Positions 55,446 through 64,000 of a DNA stretch of 64,000 nucleotides are shown here, one piece after another. The stretch is from Puccinia triticina. Lineage: Eukaryota; Basidiomycota; Pucciniomycetes; Pucciniales; Pucciniaceae. Within the stretch, counting starts at the first letter, position 1, and each line of letters opens with the position of its first letter. The position numbers and the translations under genes are program-made. The DNA is taken from positions 744,001-808,000 of the forward strand of contig NC_070559.1 in assembly GCF_026914185.1 (NCBI RefSeq), given 5' to 3'. The notes below the pieces were generated by a model. The model saw only the letters and a list, made by a program, of their open reading frames with translations. It ran no database searches and was not told the DNA's origin.

Positions 55446-55685
55446 TCAAAAAACCTCAAGGACTGGCGGGGGTTCCCTTCTGCTCGAAGGGGTGGGCGGA
55501 TGTGGCTGACCAATATATACAGGTATCTACTGGATTTTCCCAGGATCTCAGACATCCGCATCCGCTGGCGGATACCTGCTGGCCTGAGTGGATAGCAGAT
55601 ACCCACAGTGGGTGAAAAGTGACCATCTCTAAGGTATGCTGATGAATGACTCACTCCACACATCTTTTGAACCACATAGAAATAA

Positions 55686-56070
55686 GGCCCTGTTTGGAGC
55701 CAATATAAATATAGGTGACATAATCATTTGTAAATTCAATAAAAAATACAAAACTCAACATAAAGAATCCAATTTTTTTTGTAGGAAACCTACAGTACTG
55801 GTCTCATCAACTATGAAGTCAGATTTAACTGATTCAGCCATCTTCAGCACCATAATACCATTAGATTGCTTTGTTTTGGTCAAAAGCAATATAATGGTAC
55901 TACAGTACTGAATATGGCTGAATCAGTTGAATCTGACTTCATAATTGAAGAGACCAGTATTTTAGGTTGCCTAGAAAAAATACTTGGAGGCTTTATGTTG
56001 AATTTTGTAGTTTTCATTGAATTAACCAATGATTATATCACCTATATTTATATTGGCTCCAAACAAAGCC
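55686..56070. mobile_element. Foldback PIF/Harbinger-like MITE
   Basis: GGCCCTGTTTGGAGCCAATA and, inverted, GGCTTTGTTTGGAGCCAATA, flanked by TAA on both sides (55683-55685, 56071-56073). The two halves are complementary almost throughout, centre near 55870. Same termini as the element 34200-48381. Confidence 0.85.
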
Positions 56071-56343
56071 TAATTTTTTTCTAATTTTTGACTTATCATC
56101 ATTGATTTCAGTCTCATACTATCCTTCCCCAACCTTCAAATTGTTTTGAGAAAATTATTGCATTTTTTTTTTTTTAATTTTTGTAAATTACATAACTTTG
56201 ATTTTTGTTTTTATTTTTTCATATTTGTGTTTTGAAGACTATTTTGAACCATCTCACCAATACTAGTTAGTGACTTGAAGTTGGTTGGTTGAGTTTCTAT
56301 GGTTCAAAAATGGTGTGGTGTATACAATTGTCTACCCACTGTA

Positions 56344-59337
56344 CACCGTGATCCCAACCCGTCCCAACCCCAAGTGTAACAAAGCCCACAGCACCGCCAA
56401 GCTGTAGGTGCAAGCGGGGCTTACGACTAACACTGAGATTCTCGCATGAGAGAATCTCAAAATGAAGCATGTGAATTCTTTCTCTTTGATTATAAAATCA
56501 GGTTTCCATTTTCTCCCATCCATATTCTATCCCAGCTGAGCGCCAGCATCTTGGCTACAATCCTACATAGGTTGCCACCCCCCAAGTGTTTTCATTTATT
56601 TTCTATCTTTGTTGGAAATTAGTGATTTCTTGAAGACTTGTCCAACTTTTACAGTTTTATCTCCCACCTAAATTAAATCTTAATTCAAAACACACTTCCC
56701 TTGCCAGTAAGCGGCCAAGTATCTCAAACTTTGAATATTCTTTGGGGACAAGGGCAATGGAATCCCAAAATTCTGAAGAGACAGTTGGATTCAGAAAAAT
56801 ACAAGCTTTGATTTGTTAAGATGAAACATGAACTTGTCAAAAACTCTGGTTTGCAGGTGGTGATTACATCGGCCACCACCAAAACATCCAGATTCTCTCA
56901 GGCCAAAATGTCTGATAATTCATAAGTCCTCTCCCTGCGGGAGAGATCTTGATGCTATGCATCTCTCCCAGGCCAAATGGGTGCCCCCCGGCCGCTTTAG
57001 GGACGAGGGCTTAGATACGTTCGTCCCAACCCCTTTTCCAACTCATTTTGGCCAAAGAAAACCAAAAAACTGGCCCTAAAATTCTGGACGGGGGTCCCCG
57101 GGGGGTATCTCTTGTACGGTATGTACACAGCGGGCCCACGGCAACCAATAGGGGACGCACCTGGATGGTTGCAGCGACCCCGCAACAAGGGGACGTTGGG
57201 GTGCGTTGCGGTCAAGGTAGTCAGGTCCCACGCAGCGGGGACGCGACCCGTGAGAGTCCTGGATAGGTGGCACGACGGGGGAAGTAGGTCCCCGGAACGC
57301 ACTTCTGAATGTATGACCCGAGCTCATCCCACCGGATTGTGGACTGAAAGATTATCCGGTCAGATCACGTGGGTCATTTTATCCGGCCACATGACTCAAA
57401 TGGGGTCCGGACACTGACCCGTGAGAAACCCGCCAGATATTCCTTTTTATTTATTTCAATTTTTCTTGGGTCAAGTTACAGCAAAGGGGGAAGAATACAA
57501 GGATGGGGGTCCAGGGGACATCATTGGAGCGGGGGGTACATAGGAGATTGCACAGGAGGCAGGCTGCTGGTGGAAGAGGTGAGAGTTCCGGGTGCATTTG
57601 CGACTGGATGAGATGGAGGAGAAACTGGAGCAAGGGGAGACCTTGGGCGTAGACAATGCGGGAAGCCGTTGGCGGGGCCGGATGTGGTGGCTCGCTGTTC
57701 GGAATTGATAGGAGAGGCTGGATGGGCATTCATAGCATGGGGGAGGGTGGTTGTGAGGTGAGCAGGGAGGCATGGTCATTTATAATATCATTGCAGCAAA
57801 GTCAGTTGTTGCTGCTGGAGAGTAATGTCAACAGCAGTCTGGGAGGAGCCGAGGTCTGGCCCTCAGCGGTGGGGAGATCAGGTTCTGGACGGGAAGATAA
57901 TGGGCAAGTGACCAGCGGGAGTGAATCGCACTTCTACACCACGGGAGTGCGCCGACGTCGGTTTGCTGATTGTTTCTGCCGGCAACCTGACCCTCCCCAA
58001 CCCGGCCAAACCTTCCTGCTGGCCGCCGTCGTGGTGTTGCGGTTTGCAGCCACAGTGTCGGGCCGACCACAAGCGCTGCCGCATATCTGACGGCAGCAGG
58101 GGCAGCCCGCCAATGTCCCGACCCTCGTGAGATACCATCTCGCGATGCCTGAGACATCGTGAGATGGCGTCCCGCGGTCGGGCTGCCCCGCCCATGGCGT
58201 CACCCCACCCAATGGGATGGGCAGGCAATCGTCAGGCCGCCATCCCAAGGGGCCTGTTCACACGGCCGTGAGATGGGGACCTGCGGTTGGGGCGCCCAGG
58301 GCTTGCCGTCAAGCCAACCAGACAGCTTGACCGGATGGGGGTGCTGCTTGACCGATCCGCTGTCCGAGGATTATAGGACGGATGGGGGAACTGCTTGACT
58401 GATCCGGTGTCTGAGGATTAGAGGACCGTTCACTCATGTCCGACGGACTACCGGAGCATGCCATACGGCTCAACAGTCCGGATTGCTTGCTGCTGAACGT
58501 TTGGTCGGACAGATAATCATTTCATAGGCTATGACCATGTCTATATACAAGTGAGCGACCCCCGTCAAATAACAGGGCAGGACAAAAGAGATAAAGAAAC
58601 AACCCCGGATGGGGACCTGAGTTGTGTGATATAGAGGCGTAACAACAAGAAGGAAAGAGAGAGATACAACACCCCAACATTTGGTTGGGGTAACAGACAG
58701 GTCCAGTTCGGACGACTTGAGCAATATGTTGGCGAGGGAGTTAAGCGGCGGGTGTGCGGTTTGACCTCAGCCGCAACCTCATCAGGGGTTGGGAGCTTGA
58801 ATCCTTAGGATTCACAACATTGTAGATTGTACCTTGACCGTGCGGCGGTTGATCCATGGCTGCTTGTTTGTTGCTGGTGCGGCCTCGTGGGCACGGGTGA
58901 GTGCTCTCTCGGAGATGAGTGGAGCCTTTGGAGGTGAAGATGAGGGAAGATGAAGGGGAGGAGACAAGGGTGGGAGCAAACCAGGGGGACATAAATTATA
59001 AAGTCCCGATCAAAGGGGGAAAAAAGTGGGTGCTGCGGACTGCTTTGATTCAATTTCCCAGCCGCTGACCATGCAAGGCTTCGTGGTTCAACTGGTCAAT
59101 GACCGAGCGGCTGTCCTTAGGGACTCTTACGGTCGGGCTGCCAGCTTGCATGCTGGGCAGCTGACCGAAAGCCTGTGAGATTGTCGGGCTGCCGACAATC
59201 TTGGGCGTTGGTTAACCGGCGGGTGACCGTCAAAGGCCTGGGAAACACCTGGCGGCAGTCTGCCGGGTGCGGACCAGGTCAGCCAGTGGGCAGCAGACCG
59301 TCCGGTCGAGCCAGCAATTGTCCGCCGGGCAACAGAC
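56344..59337. other. Gene-free DNA before the young LTR element
   Basis: No gene recognised. 58080-58260 has repeated CGTGAGAT/GGCTGCC palindromic words, 58335-58440 a ~54-bp tandem duplication (GCTTGACCGATCCG-type), and TATAATTTATG on the minus strand near 58990 looks like an LTR promoter. The DNA into which the LTR element inserted is continuous with 63477 onwards (CAGACCGGC words). Confidence 0.35.
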
Positions 59338-59663
59338 TGTGAGCTCACGCCCCGCGACCTCACCAAAGGAGTCACGAGGATGTCACCAAATCACCTCGAA
59401 CCGAGTTCTTAGACCCCGTCGACCCGCGCCCTCCTAGTCCAGCAGGGAAGTACTGACACTTCCCCTGGACTAGGTGAGCATTTCCTCTTCTTCATCTTTA
59501 AAATTGTAAATAGGAGGGAAGTACTGACACTTCCCCTGGACTAGTTGAAATGCATCCCTAGTTAGGTTCCAGAAGTGTTTCCCTCCAAGGTTTGACCTTG
59601 TACCGTGCCCCGTTGAGACCTCCCAAGACGCTCAGATCAGTGAAGCTCGGTCACGAGCTTACA
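59338..59663 (+). repeat. 5' LTR
   Basis: TGTGAGCTC...GCTTACA. It contains a hairpin CTAGTCCAGCAGGGAAGT / ACTTCCCCTGGACTAG and a second copy of GGGAAGTACTGACACTTCCC about 80 bp later. Confidence 0.95.
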
Positions 59664-59702
59664 CTTTTTTTTTCTTGAACCTGACTTCGACGGCATCGCA
59701 AG
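59664..59702 (+). other. Short leader without usual primer-binding site
   Basis: CTTTTTTTTTCTTGAACCTG and a CTGAC, then GCAAG just before the ATG. This looks like the 3' end of an intron, not a tRNA-complementary site. Confidence 0.5.
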
Positions 59703-62700
59703 ATGACCGCACCCTCGCCCCTCGCCAACGCACCCTCGCCCCTCGCCCACGCACCCTCGCCCCTCGTCCTCGCACCATCACACACTGGTATCTCATCGCA
59801 ATCCAATCAATCCCGACCCCCGGCCCGCGTGATCTTAACGATGAAGTTAAGGGAATCCCTCGTCCGGATTCTAATTGACACGGGATCAGAAATCAATTTA
59901 ATTTCTCGGGAGGCCGCAGACGCCTCGAATCTACCCTCATTACCGCTCGCAACGCCAACACGGGTCCACCTAGCAATGAAAACACCCCTTTCCACACCTC
60001 TATTATTGAAAGAATACGTCGTTGGCGATCTAACGACCCAGGACGCCCTGGTCGAATTCCGCTCAGTCTCATTTCGGATCGGCCCGGTGTTAGGATCCTA
60101 CGACGCTATCCTGGGAACACCGTTCCTATTTCACTTCGACCTCATAGTTTCTATTCGCGGATCATCACTGATACACGAACCATCGGGTATCAAGATTCAT
60201 GGAAACGCGCCCCGAACGTCAGAGAATAGCTACGTGACCGCGGCAGTGGAGGAACCCGACCGCGAGTCTTCAGAACGCCGGGTTCTCCTCGAGTTCAAAG
60301 ACCTTTTTCCCCTAGACATTCCGGCGGTCTCGGACGAAACGGAAGAGGCGGGACAATTCCCGGAAAATTTCTTCCCAACACAGATCCAGTCTGAAGCGTC
60401 AAGAACCCGACACAAAATCATTCTGACTGACCCAAACGCAGTAGTGAACGAAAAACAGTACCCGTATCCCAAGAAACACCTCGCGGCGTGGCAGACATTG
60501 CTCAAACAGCACCTCGAAGCCGGACGAATACGACGCTCAACCAGCCAGTACGCCTCGCCAAGCATGATCATTCCAAAAAAGGACCCTACAGCTCTGCCTA
60601 GGTGGGTGTGCGATTATAGACGGCTTAACAGTTTCACGGTTCGTGATCGCTCACCGTTACCCAATGTAGACGAGCTGGTCCGCATGGTCGCCGGGGGAAC
60701 AATCTTTTCCATTCTCGACCAAACCAATGCCTTCTTTCAAACGCGAATGCGAGAGGAGGACATCCCTCTGACAGCGGTGAAGACACCTTGGGGGTTAATG
60801 GAGTGGGTCGTGATGCCAATGGGACTGACGAACGCACCAGCGACACACCAAGCCCGGTTAGAAGAGGCACTGGGCGATCTTATAAACAACGTCTGCGTTG
60901 TCTATCTGGACGACATCGTAGTCTTCTCGAACTCGCATCAAGAGCACGAACAACATGTGCGATCGGTCCTCGAACGCCTCAGGCAGGCGCACCTGTATTG
61001 TAGCCCCAAGAAGACCCAGCTCTTCCGAGGAAGGATCAAATTCTTGGGACACTGGATCTCGAAAGAAGGCATCCGTCCGGACAATGACAAGGTCGAAGCT
61101 ATCCAGAAATGGCCGTCTCCACATTCCGCAAAGGGTGTGAAACGTTTCTTGGGGACAGTCCAATGGATGAAGAAGTTCATTTGGGGCCTCGAAAAGTACG
61201 TCGGCACGCTCACCCCTCTAACAAGCTCAAAAATCGACAAAGAGTCCTTCAATTGGGGGGAGGCTGAAGAGAAAGCCTTTCAAAACATCAAACGCATCAT
61301 GACAAACCTACCCGCCCTGAAGAACGTCGATTTCGACTCAGAACATCCACTCTGGTTATTCACGGACGCAAGTGGTTCCGGCCTCGGAGCAGCGCTATTC
61401 CAAGGCGCCGAATGGAAACTGGCCTCGCCTATAGCTTACGAATCCCGACAAATGACATCGGCCGAGCAAAACTACCCGGTCCATGAGCAAGAATTGCTTG
61501 CGGTCGTACACGCACTGCAAAAGTGGAAAATGCTACTTCTAGGAATGAAAGTCAACGTCATGACCGACCATCACTCGCTAACACACCTTCCCCGACAACG
61601 TAATCTCAGCCGCCGACAAGCTCGATGGACCGAATTTCTGGCGGACTTTGACCTAAACTTCAATTACATAAAAGGCGAAGATAACACTGTAGCGGACGCC
61701 CTATCAAGGAAAGATCAGGCCGACGTCAAGGAAGGACCTTCGTCAGCGGAAGTGGCGCGCGTAGCAGCATTGACAGAGGGAGGAACCGCCCTCTTGGCAG
61801 ACCTGCGCGCCAAAATCATCGAAGGCTATGACACCGACAAGTTCTGCGTGGATGCACGCAATGCCCTGCCGCTTCGAGACGACTGCGTGGACGTGGATGG
61901 ACTGCTCTTCCTGGAAGGTCGTTTGATAATTCCCTCGATAGGGAACGTACGACAAATGTTGATCAAAGAAGCCCACGACCGCCTTGGTCACTTGGGTCAC
62001 CAGAAAACGCTGGATGAATTACGCTCCGATTTTTTCTGGCCCCGACTATCAAAAGACGTACTAGAGTTCACCTCCTCGTGCGAAGTATGCCAACGCACGA
62101 AAGCACCAACTACAGCACCGACAGGAAAAATGCTGACCCCACCGATTCCCAGAAAACCACTATCCGACCTCGCCATCGACTTCGTAGGCCCGCTGAAACA
62201 ATCCAGCCATTACGATATGATCCTGACGGTCACCTGCCGCCTGTCAGGATTCACGAAAATCATCCCCTGTCTACAAACGGACTCAGCGGAGAAAGTAGCC
62301 TCCCGGTTCTTCAGTGGTTGGACTGCCACCTTCGGTGCCCCGCGTTCGATCATTAGTGACCGCGACAAGTCTTGGACATCCAAGTTCTGGAAGGCTCTGA
62401 TGGCAAGGATGAACATTAACTTCCACATGACCTCATCTTTCCACCCGCAGGCGGACGGTCGAAGCGAACGCACAAACAAAACGGTCGGACAAATCCTACG
62501 CTCGACAACAATCAAAAAACACAGCAAGTGGTTAGAAGCCATACCTGCGGTTGAGTTCGCAATAAACAGCGCGACGAATGGGGCAACGGGTATGAGCCCA
62601 TTCGCACTCGTCTTCGGACGACGACCACGTCTTTTTCCGTCCTTACCGCCAGACGACAACCCAATCCCCGCTCTAGACAACTGGCTGAAATTGCGCGAGA

Positions 62701-63245
62701 GCAGCTGGGCCGACGCCCGAGACGCCCTGTGGGTTAGCCGTATCAGACAGGCAACACACCACAATAAAAGACGCAAAGACCGCGAGCCACTCGTACAAGG
62801 ATGTAAGGCGTGGCTCAACTCGGCCGACTGGCGCGACAGACACCAACCGGGAACGGACAAGCTGAAGCCGCGGTTCGAGGGACCATACCGTATAATTAAT
62901 GTTTCCAACCATGGCAAAAACATCGAATTACAGCTGCCACCGGGCGATCGACGACACCCGGTCTTCCACATCTCAAAAGTCAAAGAATTTGTCGAACGCC
63001 AACCTTCACCTCCGTCACCGCTTGAAACCCCGCCAAAGAATCCCACGACCACCTCAGCCAGTCCCGACAACGAACCACCTCTCCCGCCTACCAGTCCACT
63101 ACCCACCCTGTTGAGCCCCTCCACCAGTCTTATAGGAGGGGAGGATGTGAGCTCACGCCCCGCGACCTCACCAAAGGAGTCACGAGGATGTCACCAAATC
63201 ACCTCGAACCGAGTTCTTAGACCCCGTCGACCCGCGCCCTCCTAG
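59703..63245 (+). CDS. Pol polyprotein (protease, RT, RNase H, integrase), 1180 aa
   Basis: One uninterrupted ORF. Residues 4-26 repeat APSPLA-type peptides (21-bp DNA repeat). Protease DTGSEINLIS at about 59-68; RT with DYRRLNSFTV, FSILDQTNAFFQTRM and YLDD near 401; RNase H with LFTDASGSGLGAAL and YPVHEQELLAVVHAL; integrase zinc region HDRLGHLGHQKT...CEVCQRTK; DDE core IDFVGP, ISDRDKSW, DGRSERTNKTV; C-terminal RFEGPYRIINVSNHGKN and HPVFHISKVKEF. All catalytic residues are present. The stop lies about 100 bp inside the 3' LTR. The first ATG is used because no earlier in-frame start exists between the LTR and 59703. Gag must come from elsewhere. Confidence 0.93.
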   Translation: MTAPSPLANAPSPLAHAPSPLVLAPSHTGISSQSNQSRPPARVILTMKLRESLVRILIDTGSEINLISREAADASNLPSLPLATPTRVHLAMKTPLSTPLLLKEYVVGDLTTQDALVEFRSVSFRIGPVLGSYDAILGTPFLFHFDLIVSIRGSSLIHEPSGIKIHGNAPRTSENSYVTAAVEEPDRESSERRVLLEFKDLFPLDIPAVSDETEEAGQFPENFFPTQIQSEASRTRHKIILTDPNAVVNEKQYPYPKKHLAAWQTLLKQHLEAGRIRRSTSQYASPSMIIPKKDPTALPRWVCDYRRLNSFTVRDRSPLPNVDELVRMVAGGTIFSILDQTNAFFQTRMREEDIPLTAVKTPWGLMEWVVMPMGLTNAPATHQARLEEALGDLINNVCVVYLDDIVVFSNSHQEHEQHVRSVLERLRQAHLYCSPKKTQLFRGRIKFLGHWISKEGIRPDNDKVEAIQKWPSPHSAKGVKRFLGTVQWMKKFIWGLEKYVGTLTPLTSSKIDKESFNWGEAEEKAFQNIKRIMTNLPALKNVDFDSEHPLWLFTDASGSGLGAALFQGAEWKLASPIAYESRQMTSAEQNYPVHEQELLAVVHALQKWKMLLLGMKVNVMTDHHSLTHLPRQRNLSRRQARWTEFLADFDLNFNYIKGEDNTVADALSRKDQADVKEGPSSAEVARVAALTEGGTALLADLRAKIIEGYDTDKFCVDARNALPLRDDCVDVDGLLFLEGRLIIPSIGNVRQMLIKEAHDRLGHLGHQKTLDELRSDFFWPRLSKDVLEFTSSCEVCQRTKAPTTAPTGKMLTPPIPRKPLSDLAIDFVGPLKQSSHYDMILTVTCRLSGFTKIIPCLQTDSAEKVASRFFSGWTATFGAPRSIISDRDKSWTSKFWKALMARMNINFHMTSSFHPQADGRSERTNKTVGQILRSTTIKKHSKWLEAIPAVEFAINSATNGATGMSPFALVFGRRPRLFPSLPPDDNPIPALDNWLKLRESSWADARDALWVSRIRQATHHNKRRKDREPLVQGCKAWLNSADWRDRHQPGTDKLKPRFEGPYRIINVSNHGKNIELQLPPGDRRHPVFHISKVKEFVERQPSPPSPLETPPKNPTTTSASPDNEPPLPPTSPLPTLLSPSTSLIGGEDVSSRPATSPKESRGCHQITSNRVLRPRRPAPS
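63134..63145 (+). other. Polypurine tract
   Basis: AGGAGGGGAGGA ends directly at the 3' LTR start TGTGAGC. Confidence 0.75.
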
Positions 63246-63471
63246 TCCAGCAGGGAAGTACTGACACTTCCCCTGGACTAGGTGAGCATTTCCTCTTCTT
63301 CATCTTTAAAATTGTAAATAGGAGGGAAGTACTGACACTTCCCCTGGACTAGTTGAAATGCATCCCTAGTTAGGTTCCAGAAGTGTTTCCCTCCAAGGTT
63401 TGACCTTGTACCGTGCCCCGTTGAGACCTCCCAAGACGCTCAGATCAGTGAAGCTCGGTCACGAGCTTACA
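63146..63471 (+). repeat. 3' LTR
   Basis: 326 bp, no difference to the 5' LTR seen. Its first 100 bp encode the last 33 residues of Pol. Confidence 0.95.
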
Positions 63472-64000
63472 CAGACCGGCAGACCGGCGGTGGATCAACC
63501 TTGGTCAAGCCACCGTGGGTCCTGCCGGCAACACCCGGGCAGACAGGCGGCGGATTGACCGAAGTCAGTCCGCCGTACCTCTTGACGTCAAGAGGTACGG
63601 CGGACTGACTGTCTCGACACCCCGACAACGGGCTGCCCTGTTTTCACACGGTAGCCCGACGTGGGCCCCTTTGTCGTCGGGTTGTCGGTCCGAGGGAGCT
63701 CAAATCGCTCTCTTGGTGTATTTAAAACTCAAAAAATCCTGGAGCCCCTCCGGAAAGGGCTCCGCTGCTTGAAAACGACCATCAAAGGCAAACCTGTGGG
63801 TGCGAGCCGGGGCTGGGCCCCCAGGGAAGGGGCTACACTACCACTGGGTGTCGGCGGTGTAGAGCTGTGGATCCTAGAGTCTGAGTGGATGATAGAAAAA
63901 CTCCCCCAAGGGACATAATATTTCGAATGAGTGAAGGTATATATAGTGCAATGTAAATACATACTTGGGTTGATGAGCAAAGGTAAAACCATGAGAAACT
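63472..64000. other. Right flank, no gene seen
   Basis: Contains an inverted repeat GGCGGA...TCCGCC around CTTGACGTCAAG (63560-63610) and TATATATAG near 63939. Continuation of the repeat-like DNA left of 59337. Confidence 0.35.

Larger units (their letters stand above)
53850..55631. mobile_element. hAT-type non-autonomous element with solo LTR inside
   Basis: TAGAGATGGCCATTTTGCA at the left and, inverted, TAGAGATGGTCACTTTTCA at the right; exact 8-bp duplication AGGTATGC (53842-53849, 55632-55639). Subterminal GCGGATACC motifs occur on both sides. Same terminus as the element 802-11215. The solo LTR 54143-55049 interrupts its hairpin array. Confidence 0.85.
53510..56341. mobile_element. Tc1/mariner-like TIR pair enclosing nested elements
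   Basis: Left end CAGTTGGTAGACAATTGTAT, right end inverted CAGTGGGTAGACAATTGTAT (19/20), both flanked by TA (53508-53509, 56342-56343). Homology extends inward past 100 bp (ACCACACCTTTTTGG, GACTTGAAGT, GAACTATCTC). No transposase. It contains the hAT-type element 53850-55631 and the MITE 55686-56070. Confidence 0.55.
59338..63471 (+). mobile_element. Young gag-less Ty3/gypsy element
   Basis: LTRs of 326 bp (59338-59663, 63146-63471) are identical as far as I can read. Exact duplication CAGAC (59333-59337, 63472-63476). Between the LTRs there is only a 39-bp leader and one intact pol ORF. No gag and no TGG-type primer site next to the 5' LTR. A polypurine tract AGGAGGGGAGGA precedes the 3' LTR. 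Confidence 0.92.

Noticed and set aside
57656..58398. Overlapping ORFs on both strands in GC-rich DNA
   Set aside because: All six frames are open for long stretches due to GC content and hairpin words. None has a recognisable domain.
62210..63124. 304-codon minus-strand ORF opposite pol
   Set aside because: It is the antisense shadow of integrase coding sequence in the young LTR element.

Overview
The window is repeat-dense, intron-bearing eukaryotic DNA, most likely from a basidiomycete rust fungus (Pucciniales). Four things point there: nested LTR retrotransposons, hAT elements and a Helitron; short GT-AG introns; a Candida antarctica lipase B-type secreted lipase; and nonsense mutations that fit TCG-to-TTG decay, a signature reported for Pucciniomycotina. 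Genus and species cannot be fixed from the sequence alone. Only a few stretches look like host genes. Nearly everything else is transposon in transposon.

Layout. 1-800: a small TIR element and a 20-bp tandem array. 802-11215: an hAT-like non-autonomous element that landed in that array and was later split by a degenerate Ty3/gypsy element on the minus strand (906-10397). 11216-14050: the rest of the array, an orphan zinc-knuckle ORF and LTR-like DNA. 14054-25493: a host WD40-repeat gene broken by an autonomous hAT element with 8-bp target duplications. A very young Ty1/copia element (15176-21442) sits inside the hAT, and an inversion then flipped the 3' half of the hAT together with the upstream half of the WD40 gene. 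25563-29160: LTR-like, gene-poor DNA. 29164-31565: an apparently intact secreted lipase gene on the minus strand. 32838-33158: a hypothetical exon.

34200-48381: a PIF/Harbinger-like element with long terminal arms that contains a Helitron ending at CTAG 48170. The Helitron carries a Rep-helicase gene plus putative OB-fold (RPA-like) genes. It is itself hit by two adjacent palindromic elements with 8-bp duplications (39841-42206) and a solo LTR (43071-44001). 48385-53500: unknown DNA, an allantoicase gene fragment, a CACTA-like palindrome and a hairpin-repeat array. 53510-56341: Tc1/mariner-like TIRs around an hAT-type element (holding a solo LTR) and a foldback Harbinger MITE. 59338-63471: a young LTR element with identical LTRs and an intact 1180-residue pol ORF but no gag.

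The strongest observations for follow-up are: (1) a copia LTR that holds both an intron-containing leader and an exactly spliced retrocopy of it; (2) the TCG-to-TTG signature, which explains most stop codons, both LTR-LTR differences of the copia element and a lost RT catalytic Asp; (3) the reconstructable hAT insertion plus inversion in the WD40 gene; (4) the gag-less young LTR element; (5) a gypsy primer-binding region that carries about 56 nt of mature tRNA-Tyr sequence; and (6) a recurrent architecture of non-autonomous elements filled with tandem hairpin repeats.
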